Source: Pedobacter sp. L105 (GTDB lineage Bacteria > Bacteroidota > Bacteroidia > Sphingobacteriales > Sphingobacteriaceae). From it: a DNA stretch of 64,000 nucleotides. Made by a program: the position numbers and the translations under genes. The notes under the pieces are model-generated. The model ran no database searches, had not been told where the DNA came from, and worked only from the letters and a program-made list of their open reading frames with translations. This document shows, piece after piece, positions 9,124 through 17,965 of this stretch. The stretch covers positions 648,056-712,055 of the forward strand of contig NZ_LMUP01000004.1 in NCBI RefSeq assembly GCF_009765875.1, given 5' to 3'. Position 1 is the stretch's first letter. Every line of letters starts with the position of its first letter.

Positions 9124-9930
9124 ATGCCGAATAATATTCCTCCAGTAACCGCAGCCGATCCATCTACCGCCTTTTCAAGGTTGTTAACCATATTGGATAC
9201 CCTTAGAACGGAATGCCCATGGGACAAAAAACAAACGATGGAAACACTGCGCCATCTGACAATAGAAGAAACCTATGAATTATCTGACGCGATACTGGAC
9301 GGCGACCTGACTGAAGTAAAAAAGGAACTGGGAGATGTAATGATGCACCTGGTATTCTATGCCAGGATTGCTTCAGAGACTAATGATTTCACCATTGTAG
9401 ATGTGCTGAACAGTGTTTGCGATAAACTGATCAACCGTCATCCGCATATTTATGGTGATGTTGAAGTACAGGATGAAAATGATGTAAAACGCAATTGGGA
9501 GCAGATTAAACTTAAAGAAGGTAATAAATCTGTACTGGGCGGTGTTCCGGCTTCACTGCCAGCACTGGTTAAAGCGGGGCGTATCCAGGAAAAAGCGAGG
9601 GGAATTGGTTTCGACTGGGACAATAAAGGCCAGGTTTGGGAAAAGGTAGAAGAAGAATTAGCAGAATTCAAAAAAGAATACAATGTAGTTGACAATGAAG
9701 CTATAGACATTGAAAAAGCTGAAAGCGAGTTCGGAGACCTGATCTTTTCACTGGTTAACTATGCCAGATTTATTGGGATAAACCCAGAAAATGCCCTGGA
9801 GAAAACGAATAAGAAATTCATTAAGCGTTTCCAGTATATAGAAAGTAAAGCTCAGGAAAGCGGTAAAGCCCTTCAGGATATGACACTTGCCGAAATGGAT
9901 GTCTATTGGAACGAGGCAAAGAAATTATAA
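9124..9930 (+). CDS. mazG: Nucleoside triphosphate pyrophosphohydrolase MazG
   Basis: A 268-residue all-alpha NTP-PPase that hydrolyses (d)NTPs to monophosphates and PPi and can lower ppGpp-linked stress. There are two MazG domains. The first has CPWDKKQTMETLRHLTIEETYELSDAI with the metal-binding E-E-x-x-E, followed by ELGDVMMHL (E-x-x-D). The second has EKVEEELAEF and SEFGDLIFSLVNYARF. I use the ATG at 9124 rather than a TTG three codons upstream, because the upstream residues are not conserved and TTG has no ribosome-binding site. The gene follows the tandem repeat and ends at a hairpin. Confidence 0.94.
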   Translation: MPNNIPPVTAADPSTAFSRLLTILDTLRTECPWDKKQTMETLRHLTIEETYELSDAILDGDLTEVKKELGDVMMHLVFYARIASETNDFTIVDVLNSVCDKLINRHPHIYGDVEVQDENDVKRNWEQIKLKEGNKSVLGGVPASLPALVKAGRIQEKARGIGFDWDNKGQVWEKVEEELAEFKKEYNVVDNEAIDIEKAESEFGDLIFSLVNYARFIGINPENALEKTNKKFIKRFQYIESKAQESGKALQDMTLAEMDVYWNEAKKL

Positions 9931-9933
9931 TTA

Positions 9934-9966
9934 TTTTTCTCTCCTCTACGCGGGAGGAGAGAAAAA
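9934..9966. terminator. Terminator hairpin between mazG and the convergent DEAD-like gene
   Basis: Thirteen paired bases, TTTTTCTCTCCTC and GAGGAGAGAAAAA, flank a seven-base loop. There are T residues on one strand side and A residues on the other, so it could serve both converging genes. Confidence 0.75.
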
Positions 9967-9973
9967 TTAATCG

Positions 9974-11281
9974 TTAGGAATGTTTCTTCTTCATGGTCAT
10001 TTTAGCCTTTTGGCCGATGCCATAATTATAGGTTTTGGAATTGCTCTCTTTTTTATCATGGTAAGCACCACCACCGGCAGGCTCATCAAACTTCTCTTTT
10101 ACCACCCGGTTTTTGTCTAACCCTTTTGGTTTAGCAGTATTCTTTTCAATCAGCATTCCTTCAGGAAGTTCAGCCGGTTCCAGCTTCTGGCCAATGGCCT
10201 GCTCAATCTTTTTCACCTGAACAAGTTCCATATCTGTAGAGAAAGTAATGGCCACTACTTCTTCGGTATTCTCTTTATTTTTAATGATGCGGCTTAAAAA
10301 AGTCTCCTTTTCTTCCGGCACTTCAAAATGGAAGATAAAAGGAATACCATCCAGGTTCAGCGGCGCCTGACCTTCATTGGCTACTACCAAAACTCTGGCT
10401 TCAGGACTTTGTTTAAAGTCTTCAAAATCATCAAAGCCCTCTTCATCAAAATGCAAAGGCTTCAGCATAGAAAATTCCATTTCTTTACTGCTGGCGATGC
10501 TTTTTGTTAGTTTTTGAGCAGTTAATCTTGTGTTTACAAAGACGACCACTTTATCAAACACCTCATCATCCCGCAATAGAGTATGCAGTAAGTTGATTTT
10601 CGTTTTATAATTTGGTACATGATACAATACCTGGGTTACGGTTTCTGTCTTTGTATCTCCAAAGTCCTCTACCTCTATCACCGTTGGGAAATTCATGAAC
10701 TGATCTGTCATTTTAGTCAGCTTTTCATGCACCACTTCAGTGAAAACCAAATGCTGACATTTGCCTGCACTTCTGGCCAGTTCACAAACCGGCAGTTGCA
10801 TTCCCTGTTTGATGATCAGCTCTGCATCGTCTACAATAAAAGTTTGCAGCTTACTCAGGTTCAATCCTAACTTCAGGTAAATAGCCCTTGCACGTGTTGG
10901 CGTAGCCACTACAATATCAATTCCTAAAACCAGTTCACCGATCTCTGCATCTACACCACCTGTACCATAAAGGCCTACAATATTTAAATCCCTGTTTTTG
11001 CTTAGGGATACGAACTGGTCGATTACGGCAATGGCTCGATCTGCATCAGCTACCAGGATCAGCACTTTAGGTGCATCATCCTTAGTATATTTCAAGCGCA
11101 TTAAAACACCAAGAATATAGGTTGTAGTTTTGCCTGAGCCTTCAGGCCCTACAGCCATTACATCTTGTCCTCCAAGAATTCTCGACATAGTTTTCGCCTG
11201 AATTTCTTTAGGGGTTAAGTAGCCAGCATCAGTCATCGCTGTTACAAGGGCCTTACTTAGTTTTAATTTATCTAATGACAC
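9974..11281 (-). CDS. DEAD-box helicase-like protein with degenerate catalytic motifs
   Basis: A 435-residue two-RecA-domain SF2 protein related to DEAD-box RNA helicases. Conserved parts are the Q motif (TPKEIQAKTM), Walker A as GPEGSGKT, motif Ib as ATPTRA, and motif IV as VVVFVNTR. The other motifs have diverged: the DEAD box reads DDAE, motif III (SAT) reads TEV, motif V reads NEGQAPLNLDG instead of a DVAARGLD-like segment, and motif VI (HRxGRxGR) reads SRIIKNKEN, losing the arginine fingers. ATP may bind, but helicase activity looks unlikely. A Gly/Lys-rich tail of about 80 residues may bind RNA. Initiation is at GTG, since an in-frame stop lies three codons upstream. The role is unknown; a ribosome-assembly or RNA-chaperone scaffold is an inference. 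Confidence 0.85.
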   Translation of the reverse strand: MSLDKLKLSKALVTAMTDAGYLTPKEIQAKTMSRILGGQDVMAVGPEGSGKTTTYILGVLMRLKYTKDDAPKVLILVADADRAIAVIDQFVSLSKNRDLNIVGLYGTGGVDAEIGELVLGIDIVVATPTRARAIYLKLGLNLSKLQTFIVDDAELIIKQGMQLPVCELARSAGKCQHLVFTEVVHEKLTKMTDQFMNFPTVIEVEDFGDTKTETVTQVLYHVPNYKTKINLLHTLLRDDEVFDKVVVFVNTRLTAQKLTKSIASSKEMEFSMLKPLHFDEEGFDDFEDFKQSPEARVLVVANEGQAPLNLDGIPFIFHFEVPEEKETFLSRIIKNKENTEEVVAITFSTDMELVQVKKIEQAIGQKLEPAELPEGMLIEKNTAKPKGLDKNRVVKEKFDEPAGGGAYHDKKESNSKTYNYGIGQKAKMTMKKKHS

Positions 11282-11351
11282 AGTTCTTCAGTTAATTTTA
11301 ATATTCGGCAAATTTACGGAAATAAGCTCAATATCAGGTACGATCTGAAAT

Positions 11352-13592
11352 TTACTGTCCGGTTCCCCAGCTCTTGTTAGGCATCGGTCCCATTTCCAAC
11401 TCCAGTTTTCCACCTGCCACTAACTGATCATGTGTAAAGAAAGGAACATTTAAAGGCTGCCCGTTGAACTTTGCACTTTGAATATACTTATTAACTACGG
11501 AACAATGATTGGCAATTACATGGAACTGTTTTCCATTGGGCAGATCTATGGTTGTCTTTTCAAAAAGAGGGCTTCCGATAGTATATACCGGCAGACCAGG
11601 CGTAACTGGATAGAAACCCATAGAAGAGAAAACCACAAAAGCAGACATCCCTCCCCCATCTTCATCACCCGGAATACCAAAAATATTATCTTTAAACCAG
11701 ACGTCCAGTAAAAACCGTATCCGCTTTTGGGTTTTCCATGGAGCGTCAGTAAAATTGTACAAATAGGGAATATGGAAGCTGGGCTCATTACCCATAGAAT
11801 ACTGGCCAACCAGGCCCGTTGCATCAGGAAACTTTGCGTTAAACTCATATCTGCTGCGCCCAAGGCTTTCCCTGAAAAGCTGGTCGAGCCTGTTTTCAAA
11901 GTTCTTCTTTCCGCCCATCAGGCCAATCAAACCACTTACATCTTCCTGAACCTGCCACAGGTAGGTCCATCCGTTATTTTCATCATAATAGTCCCTTCCT
12001 CCCATTCCACCATCAAACTTGGGGTCTATCTTCACCCAGTTGCCTTTGCTATCTTTTGGCATAAAAAACTGACTGTCTTTATCCCAGAGATTTTTATAGT
12101 TTTTACTACGGGCATTGAACCTGTTAAAATCACTGTTTTTACCTAAATCTTTTGCGAGCTGGCCCACAGCCCAATCGTCATAACTGGCACCAAGCGTCAC
12201 GGCTACAGGCTGTCTTTTCTCCCAGGAATCTACGGTTTTATTTGTTTCTGCCTCACCCTTCTGCAAAGCAGGAAAATAGCCGTTTTTGTAATAAAAATCA
12301 TCCAGATCTGTTTTAGGGCCATTTTTCCAGGGCAGCATGGTCGCTTCGTCTGCATTTTTCTTCATGCCTTCATAAGCTTTGGCCACATCATAATGACGAA
12401 GCCCTTTCCGATACGCATCTAAAAAGAGAATGGAAGAATGAAAACCGTTCATACAGGCATGATCGCCAAAAAGTACGGGAAAAGTAGGCATCCATCCACT
12501 TTGTGTATACATCTGTACATAAGAATTGAGCATATCCTCTTCTATAGCAGGATTAAGGATGGTTCTTAACGGGTGAAGCGCCAGATAGGTATCCCATGTC
12601 CAGTCGTCCACAAAAAACGGCCGGTCTGATTGGTGGATCTTTTTGTCAAAACCACTATAATACTGATGGTCTTCAGTAATATCTACCATACGTTCCTGGC
12701 TACGGTAAAGTGCCGTATAAAAACTTCTTTTCTGGCTTTCTGTTCCACCTTCAACCTGGATCTGATTGATATTTTTGTCCCATGCAGACTCCGCATCAGC
12801 CATCAGCGTACTAAATTTTTTATCTTTTAGTTCCGATTCGAAGTTCTTACGGGCCTGCGCTGCGCTGATGTAAGAAACTGCATACCTGAATTCAATGGAT
12901 GAAGGTGCGCTTTCAGGGAAACTGATCTCAGATTTCACGCCTTTCCCTTCTACCGAATTACTTTCAGAAATCTGCTGATCCTGAACGGTAACTACTTTGC
13001 CGGCTGTACTGAAAACTCCGTATAAGTATATTTTTATATCGTCATGATAAGTTTCTGTAGCATACAATTCTTTCCCTGAAACAAACTTCCAGCTGCCAAC
13101 CCCTTCATTATATAAATCGAATAAAATATGTTTATCGCCCTTTTTTGGGAACTCGAACCTATAAATAGCAGATTTTTTTCCCGGGGTAAATTCTACTTTG
13201 ATATCATTATCGATCAGGTAGGTAGAGTAGTACCAGGGACGGGTGACCTCAAGGTCGTGATCGTAGGCCATTTGTTCCTTCCAGCTTGCTGAAGCAACAT
13301 CTTTTACAGAGGGTTTCATCGAAAAGGCTTCTCCTAGGCGGTGTGAAACCACCAGCAGCGGGAAGCTGGAAATCTGATCAGAAAGGTAATTACTTCTTTG
13401 AGGAAACATCCTCATCATTTGATTAGGAAGCTGTACTGTTGGCCTGGTAGGTTCCAGTAATTGTCCTACATTACCGATCCGGGGATCTACATATTTTAAA
13501 TTTCCCTTACCTGCAAATTCCTGCGCTTCCTGTCCGAAGACACTAAAAGAACAAATAAACAGGAATGCCAGAATGCTGTTATTCTTTATCAT
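11352..13592 (-). CDS. GH92 family glycoside hydrolase (alpha-mannosidase type), exported
   Basis: A 746-residue exo-acting, calcium-dependent, inverting glycosidase of family GH92, whose members mostly remove alpha-mannose from N-glycans or mannans. Residues 1-20 are a signal peptide (ending SVFGQ). The N-terminal beta-sandwich starts YVDPRIGN. The (alpha/alpha)6 catalytic domain includes GNEPSFHIPYLYN at about 601-613 with the expected acid Glu603, and GDEDGGGMSA from 642 with the paired acids Asp643 and Asp645. Many relatives have His where Phe606 stands, and Trp rather than Phe in the MSAF segment, so linkage preference may differ. No SusCD pair is nearby, so this is not an obvious polysaccharide utilisation locus. 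Confidence 0.94.
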   Translation of the reverse strand: MIKNNSILAFLFICSFSVFGQEAQEFAGKGNLKYVDPRIGNVGQLLEPTRPTVQLPNQMMRMFPQRSNYLSDQISSFPLLVVSHRLGEAFSMKPSVKDVASASWKEQMAYDHDLEVTRPWYYSTYLIDNDIKVEFTPGKKSAIYRFEFPKKGDKHILFDLYNEGVGSWKFVSGKELYATETYHDDIKIYLYGVFSTAGKVVTVQDQQISESNSVEGKGVKSEISFPESAPSSIEFRYAVSYISAAQARKNFESELKDKKFSTLMADAESAWDKNINQIQVEGGTESQKRSFYTALYRSQERMVDITEDHQYYSGFDKKIHQSDRPFFVDDWTWDTYLALHPLRTILNPAIEEDMLNSYVQMYTQSGWMPTFPVLFGDHACMNGFHSSILFLDAYRKGLRHYDVAKAYEGMKKNADEATMLPWKNGPKTDLDDFYYKNGYFPALQKGEAETNKTVDSWEKRQPVAVTLGASYDDWAVGQLAKDLGKNSDFNRFNARSKNYKNLWDKDSQFFMPKDSKGNWVKIDPKFDGGMGGRDYYDENNGWTYLWQVQEDVSGLIGLMGGKKNFENRLDQLFRESLGRSRYEFNAKFPDATGLVGQYSMGNEPSFHIPYLYNFTDAPWKTQKRIRFLLDVWFKDNIFGIPGDEDGGGMSAFVVFSSMGFYPVTPGLPVYTIGSPLFEKTTIDLPNGKQFHVIANHCSVVNKYIQSAKFNGQPLNVPFFTHDQLVAGGKLELEMGPMPNKSWGTGQ

Positions 13593-13678
13593 TACTTTAT
13601 CGAAGTGGTATATACAACGATAAATGTAAGGTATAATAGAGTGAATAACTACGATTTAGCGATCGAATTTAGGCGAAT

Positions 13679-14899
13679 TTATTTAAACCGGATCGCTTTC
13701 AGCGGAGAGATCCTGCTCACCAGCATTGAGGGCACGATCAATACAATCAAACAAATAACAAGGGTAGCCACATTCAGCAGTAGTACATCTATAAAATGTA
13801 TCTCTACCGGAACGTAAGAAAGGTAATAGGAAGACTGGTTCAGCTTAAAGAAATGTGTATACTCTTGCAGGTATCCCAATCCTAACCCAAGAATATTACC
13901 CAGCAACAGTCCTATACCCACAAGGTATAAGGCATTGTAAAGAAAGATCTTCATCACGCTGTAATCTGTCATTCCAAAAGCTTTCAGCATACCGATCATA
14001 TTGGTGCGTTCCAGGATCATGATCAGCAAAGCGGTGATCATATTGATTACGCCGACAATCATCATCAGGATCAGCAGTACCCTGGTGTTCACATCCAGTA
14101 GTGAAAGCCAGGTAAATATATTCGGGAAGTATTCTTCTACAGATTCCGATTTCAGGTTGATTTCAAGATTAGAGTAGATCTTGTCAGATTCCGACAACAA
14201 TTGAGAGAAGTTGTTTAGCTTTATTTCTATACCACCAATCTGATCTGGTTTCCAGTTATTCAGACGTCTGATGATATTAATATCTCCCAGTACAAAACCT
14301 TTGTCTATTTCTTCGACTCCGATATCATAAATACCAACAATTTTAAAGGGACGCTTACGGGGAGGGTTCTGCACAAAGTACATAATAAAAGTATCGCCTG
14401 TTTTCAATTTGAGCCGGTTTGCGGTAAAAGCAGAGATCAGTATCTGTTTGGTTGCTTTAGTGCTGTCCGCGAAGTCGATAACGGTGCCGCTAACGATATG
14501 TTTTTTGATGTAATCCCAATTAAATTGTTTGTCTACTCCTTTAAAATTCACCCCCTCAACTTCATCATTTGCAGATATAATGGCAGGTTTTGTAGCATAG
14601 GGCTGGAAGTAGGCTATGTCCTTGTTGTTTTTAAGATCTGACAGGGTTTTGGAAGAAGGAATAAATGGGGTAAGCTCGAAAGAGTTGTTCAGGTCCAGTT
14701 TAAAGATCCTTACATCACCTACAAAACCTCTTACCTTTTCCTGGATTTCTGTTTTAAAGCCTTTGATAATTGCCACAGAAAGCATCATTACAGCAAGACT
14801 GAGCATCACCCCCGAAATGGCTATCCGGACGATCAGCTTAGAAAATGTGCGTTCTGATTTAATGGCAATTCGCCGGGCTATAAAGTATTCTGTGTTCAA
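13679..14899 (-). CDS. ABC transporter permease, FtsX/LolC-LolE type
   Basis: A 406-residue inner-membrane permease with the MacB-like periplasmic domain and FtsX fold. Members release lipoproteins to LolA or act as mechanotransducers. One N-terminal helix (about 25-50) is followed by a periplasmic domain of about 220 residues and three C-terminal helices (about 270-300, 320-345 and 365-395). The start MNTEYFIARRIAIKSERTFSKLIVRIAI is typical of Bacteroidota LolE-like proteins. The start codon is TTG: an in-frame stop lies two codons upstream and the next Met is inside the first helix. The cognate ATPase is not in the window. Confidence 0.9.
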   Translation of the reverse strand: MNTEYFIARRIAIKSERTFSKLIVRIAISGVMLSLAVMMLSVAIIKGFKTEIQEKVRGFVGDVRIFKLDLNNSFELTPFIPSSKTLSDLKNNKDIAYFQPYATKPAIISANDEVEGVNFKGVDKQFNWDYIKKHIVSGTVIDFADSTKATKQILISAFTANRLKLKTGDTFIMYFVQNPPRKRPFKIVGIYDIGVEEIDKGFVLGDINIIRRLNNWKPDQIGGIEIKLNNFSQLLSESDKIYSNLEINLKSESVEEYFPNIFTWLSLLDVNTRVLLILMMIVGVINMITALLIMILERTNMIGMLKAFGMTDYSVMKIFLYNALYLVGIGLLLGNILGLGLGYLQEYTHFFKLNQSSYYLSYVPVEIHFIDVLLLNVATLVICLIVLIVPSMLVSRISPLKAIRFK

Positions 14900-14909
14900 T
14901 TTTTAAATA

Positions 14910-15325
14910 AATGGTAATTTTATTTACCTCTTCCAAGCGTAAAAGTGCGAATTTATTTCAATTAATCCGTAATTTACCTGGGTGCTTGTTGAGGGACAAA
15001 TTCTTATTATTGAAGCTACAGGCTTTAGTACCTACTTAAAAAACCACTTTTTAAGTACACACTTATATTTGGTTCATACTTAAATGAGAAAATCAATAAT
15101 AAATGTATTGTAGTTAATAAAAGCTTATAAAAGCAAGAGTTGAGTGATGTCCGCCCTCCACGAAAGCGCTGGTGGGATATTAGGTGTTTTACAAGTTATT
15201 TTTTATTTCTTCTGATAAAAAAACGTGTTTCAGATACGCAGTCCTGGGTAGGATAACGATGATGGAGTGGGTTTTATCTTATTCATTTACAGCAAATTTA
15301 CTTTTAGTTAAAATAAATTACCATT
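14910..15325. repeat. Imperfect 17-bp terminal inverted pair framing the intergenic region
   Basis: AATGGTAATTTTATTTA at 14910-14926 and TAAAATAAATTACCATT at 15309-15325 are inverted copies that match over the outer 11 bases. Both are followed outward by ATA. This resembles a small non-autonomous element of about 416 bases, but the AT-rich content makes chance plausible. Confidence 0.25.
15033..15057. repeat. Perfect inverted repeat, possible hairpin or operator
   Basis: TACTTAAAAA and TTTTTAAGTA form a ten-base stem around a five-base ACCAC loop, about 300 bases before the Rpn-type gene. Confidence 0.5.
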
Positions 15326-15355
15326 ATATGAATTTTTGGGATTAAGTTAGATTCC

Positions 15356-16312
15356 ATGCGTAAACAAAAAGACATGATGTGGAAGGGCATCCTTGAACAA
15401 CTTTTCGAGGATTTCCTGACCTTTATCCACCCTGAATTAGGGGATTCACTTGATTTAGCAAAAGGTTATGAGTTTTTAAATAAAGAGCTGATTCAGGAGT
15501 TTCCATCTTCAGGGGGGAAAATTGAACAAAAAATAGTAGATAAACTGGTCAAATTGCACAACAAGGCCGGGCATCAAATATTACTTCACCTGGAGGTTCA
15601 GGAAAAGTATAGTAAAGATTTTAGCAAGCGCATGTACGCTTATTTTAACAGGCTTTACGATAAATATAAAATGTCTATAGTAGCCTACGCTATTCTCACA
15701 GAGGCAAATGAGATTAGAAGAGCCGGTATTTTCGGAATTAAATACATGGGCACCAAACTTTCCTATCAATATAACACCTTTAAATTAGCTCTTCAGGACG
15801 ATGATTACATCATTAATCATGCAAACCCCTTCGCATTGGTAGTCCTTATTGCTAAGGCTCCGCTTTTGAAAAAGGGATCTAAGAATAGACTGGAGTTTGA
15901 CCAACGGTTATTGGCCTATAAACTGAGGATTGTTAAACTGATAGCTGAAAGACGATTATCACCTTATAAAGAAAGAGCAATAATGAATTTTCTTTTTTAT
16001 TATACAGATTTTGAATTTTCAGAAACAAAGGCTAAATTTGATCTTGAAGTTAATTTATTAACAAATAAGAACACAAGAAATATGATAACATTCGAAGAAA
16101 TTTTAATGGAGGAAGCCGAAATGACTGGATTCTCTAAGGGAGAAAGGAAAGGAATAAAAAAAGGGAAATTAGAAGCTAAAGAAAATGAGGTTTACAGGCT
16201 CATCACTAAACTTAATTTTTCAAATGATCAGATTGCTGATTACATGGATATTTCCTTAAGTTTTGTTAAAAAAGTAAGAGCAAAATTAAAAGCTGAGACG
16301 GTTATTCAATAG
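15356..16312 (+). CDS. Rpn family recombination-promoting nuclease / PD-(D/E)XK transposase-like protein
   Basis: A 318-residue protein of the Rpn/PD-(D/E)XK nuclease transposase-like family. E. coli relatives (RpnA-E) are DNA endonucleases that increase RecA-independent horizontal transfer. The nuclease core includes LDLAKGYEFLNKEL, then HQILLHLEVQEKYSKDFSKRMYAYFNRLYDKY, in which the E-V-Q is the catalytic E-x-Q/K variant of the fold. The C-terminus has Gly/Lys-rich repeats (GERKGIKKGKLEAK), a common feature of this family, then a helix-turn-helix-like end (NDQIADYMDISLSFVKKVRAKL). Base composition is AT-richer than its neighbours, and it stands alone in AT-rich spacers, consistent with acquisition. 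Confidence 0.87.
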   Translation: MRKQKDMMWKGILEQLFEDFLTFIHPELGDSLDLAKGYEFLNKELIQEFPSSGGKIEQKIVDKLVKLHNKAGHQILLHLEVQEKYSKDFSKRMYAYFNRLYDKYKMSIVAYAILTEANEIRRAGIFGIKYMGTKLSYQYNTFKLALQDDDYIINHANPFALVVLIAKAPLLKKGSKNRLEFDQRLLAYKLRIVKLIAERRLSPYKERAIMNFLFYYTDFEFSETKAKFDLEVNLLTNKNTRNMITFEEILMEEAEMTGFSKGERKGIKKGKLEAKENEVYRLITKLNFSNDQIADYMDISLSFVKKVRAKLKAETVIQ

Positions 16313-16442
16313 CCTCCTATGCGATGAAAATTAACACCTTTCTATTATTAATTTTTTGTACCTTTTCCAATTTCCATGATTTAAGTTATAAAATCCTACT
16401 AAGGATGTCATTATTTCAAATTATTCAACAAAAAAGTACAGC

Positions 16443-17705
16443 ATGAAACTATCAAAAAAAATACTCTTTTCAATTTACATCGCTGTCATTGCTGTACAGG
16501 CGTTTGGTGCTTATGCTGCCAGGTCAGACAGACAATATCTGACCAAGCCTCTGCCTGATATGATAGGAAAGACGAATGGAGAAATCCTTACCGGAGCAGT
16601 ACAAACAGAAAAATACCTGCCTTTGCTTAAAGGAAAACGGATAGGTATGGTAGTAAACCCTACATCTGTCATTGGAAATACAACTGTAGTGGATAGTTTA
16701 ACCACACTGGGATTGAATATTGTAAAGATCTTTGGTCCGGAACATGGATTTAGAGGTAACGCCAGCGCAGGCATTACTGTAAATGATGCGGTCGACCAAA
16801 AAACAGGGATTAAAGTAATCTCCTTGTATGGAAAACATGAAGTTCCCAGCACGGCAGACCTTGCCGATATTGATGTGATGATTTTCGATATCCAGGATGT
16901 AGGGGTTCGCTTCTATACTTATATCAACACCTTACAACATGTGATGCAGGCTTGTGCAGAGAATAAAAAAGAACTGATCATTCTCGATCGGCCTAATCCA
17001 AATGGTTTTTATGTAGATGGCCCGGTGCTCGATCCTAAACTGGTTTCTGGTTTAGGCCTTAACGCGATCCCAATTGTTCATGGGCTTACTGTCGGAGAAT
17101 ACGCACAAATGTTAAATGGCGAGGGCTGGTTAACAAACAAAGTAAAATGTAAGATCAAAATCATCAAAGTGGCCAATTATACACATGATATGCCCTACGA
17201 ATTACCGGTTAAACCTTCCCCTAATCTAAATACCCAGCAATCTATACTGTTGTATCCTACCTTATGTTTGTTTGAAGGAACTTACATCAGTCAGGGACGG
17301 GGTACAGAATATCCCTTTACAATACTCGGAGCACCGGCATTAAAAGGAAAATATGATTTTTACTTTACGCCGAAAAGTATAAAAGGAATGGCAGAAACAC
17401 CGCTGCACCAGGATCAGGAATGTTATGGCCTTGATCTGAGAAATTATGATATTTTAAACATTAGGAAGGATAAAACGTTAAATATTAAGTGGCTGATCGA
17501 ATTGTACCAGGCTTATCCTGATAAAGCAGATTTTTTCAATTTCAAATTGAGCAAACAGATGGGAAACATTGACAAGCTTGCCGGTGTTTACTCCCTAAAA
17601 GAACAAATCATTGCAGGTAAATCTGAAAAAGAAATCAGGGAAAGCTGGGAACCCGGATTAAGTCATTACAAAGCAATACGCAAAAAATACCTGCTATATC
17701 CTTAA
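16443..17705 (+). CDS. namZ: Exo-beta-N-acetylmuramidase NamZ-like (DUF1343, GH171), exported
   Basis: A 420-residue DUF1343/GH171 protein. Characterised NamZ enzymes release terminal MurNAc from peptidoglycan fragments in muropeptide recycling. A signal segment (residues 1-25) ends FGAYAA. The conserved N-terminal domain contains GMVVNPTSV, FGPEHGFRGNASAG and FDIQDVGVRFYTYINTL, followed by ILDRPNPNG and FEGTYISQGRGTEYPF, all hallmarks of the family. Length is normal. A 75-codon charged protein follows after 15 bases and may be co-transcribed. The activity is inferred from the family; no other muropeptide-recycling gene is adjacent. Confidence 0.9.
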   Translation: MKLSKKILFSIYIAVIAVQAFGAYAARSDRQYLTKPLPDMIGKTNGEILTGAVQTEKYLPLLKGKRIGMVVNPTSVIGNTTVVDSLTTLGLNIVKIFGPEHGFRGNASAGITVNDAVDQKTGIKVISLYGKHEVPSTADLADIDVMIFDIQDVGVRFYTYINTLQHVMQACAENKKELIILDRPNPNGFYVDGPVLDPKLVSGLGLNAIPIVHGLTVGEYAQMLNGEGWLTNKVKCKIKIIKVANYTHDMPYELPVKPSPNLNTQQSILLYPTLCLFEGTYISQGRGTEYPFTILGAPALKGKYDFYFTPKSIKGMAETPLHQDQECYGLDLRNYDILNIRKDKTLNIKWLIELYQAYPDKADFFNFKLSKQMGNIDKLAGVYSLKEQIIAGKSEKEIRESWEPGLSHYKAIRKKYLLYP

Positions 17706-17720
17706 TTAAATCTACTCAAT

Positions 17721-17948
17721 ATGAATAACGAACCGAAGAAGAAAAGCGAAAAACCCAGCAGTAATTTTGAGGAACCAACTCCAAAAGGAAAAGTTGATCC
17801 GGGCAATAAAGCCGTAAAGAAACCAGAGGATAAAGATTATACAAAAGATAATCCTAACTTTAAAAATCCTGCCAAACAAAGAGAACAGGAAGAACAACCT
17901 ACAGAACCCATAAAAAATCCGCCTAAAGAAGACCAAACTAATTCCTAA
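17721..17948 (+). CDS. Small charged, probably disordered protein
   Basis: A 75-residue protein with no domain I recognise. It is almost entirely Lys, Glu, Pro, Asn and Asp (KKKSEKPSSNFEEPTPKGK and similar). It has no hydrophobic segment, so it is probably unstructured and cytoplasmic. It starts 15 bases after namZ and ends before the long inverted repeat at 17966. Small K/E/P-rich proteins like this are common in Sphingobacteriaceae and unassigned. An opposite-strand ORF of similar size (17712-17936) is F/R-rich and is probably only its shadow. Confidence 0.6.
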   Translation: MNNEPKKKSEKPSSNFEEPTPKGKVDPGNKAVKKPEDKDYTKDNPNFKNPAKQREQEEQPTEPIKNPPKEDQTNS

Positions 17949-17965
17949 GAGAGATCATTTTCAGT

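Larger units (their letters stand above)
14900..15355. other. AT-rich intergenic region upstream of the Rpn-type nuclease gene
   Basis: These 456 bases have no convincing ORF or tRNA. The region holds a perfect 10-bp inverted repeat at 15033-15057. It is edged by an imperfect inverted pair at 14910-14926 and 15309-15325, each flanked by ATA. The promoters of both divergent neighbours must lie here. Confidence 0.5.

Noticed and set aside
13605..13817. 70-codon plus-strand ORF between GH92 and FtsX genes
   Set aside because: Most of it is antisense to the FtsX C-terminal coding region and it has no homology or leader.
17712..17936. 74-codon minus-strand ORF rich in Phe and Arg
   Set aside because: It mirrors the charged 75-residue gene on the plus strand; its composition is the expected complement of Lys/Glu codons.
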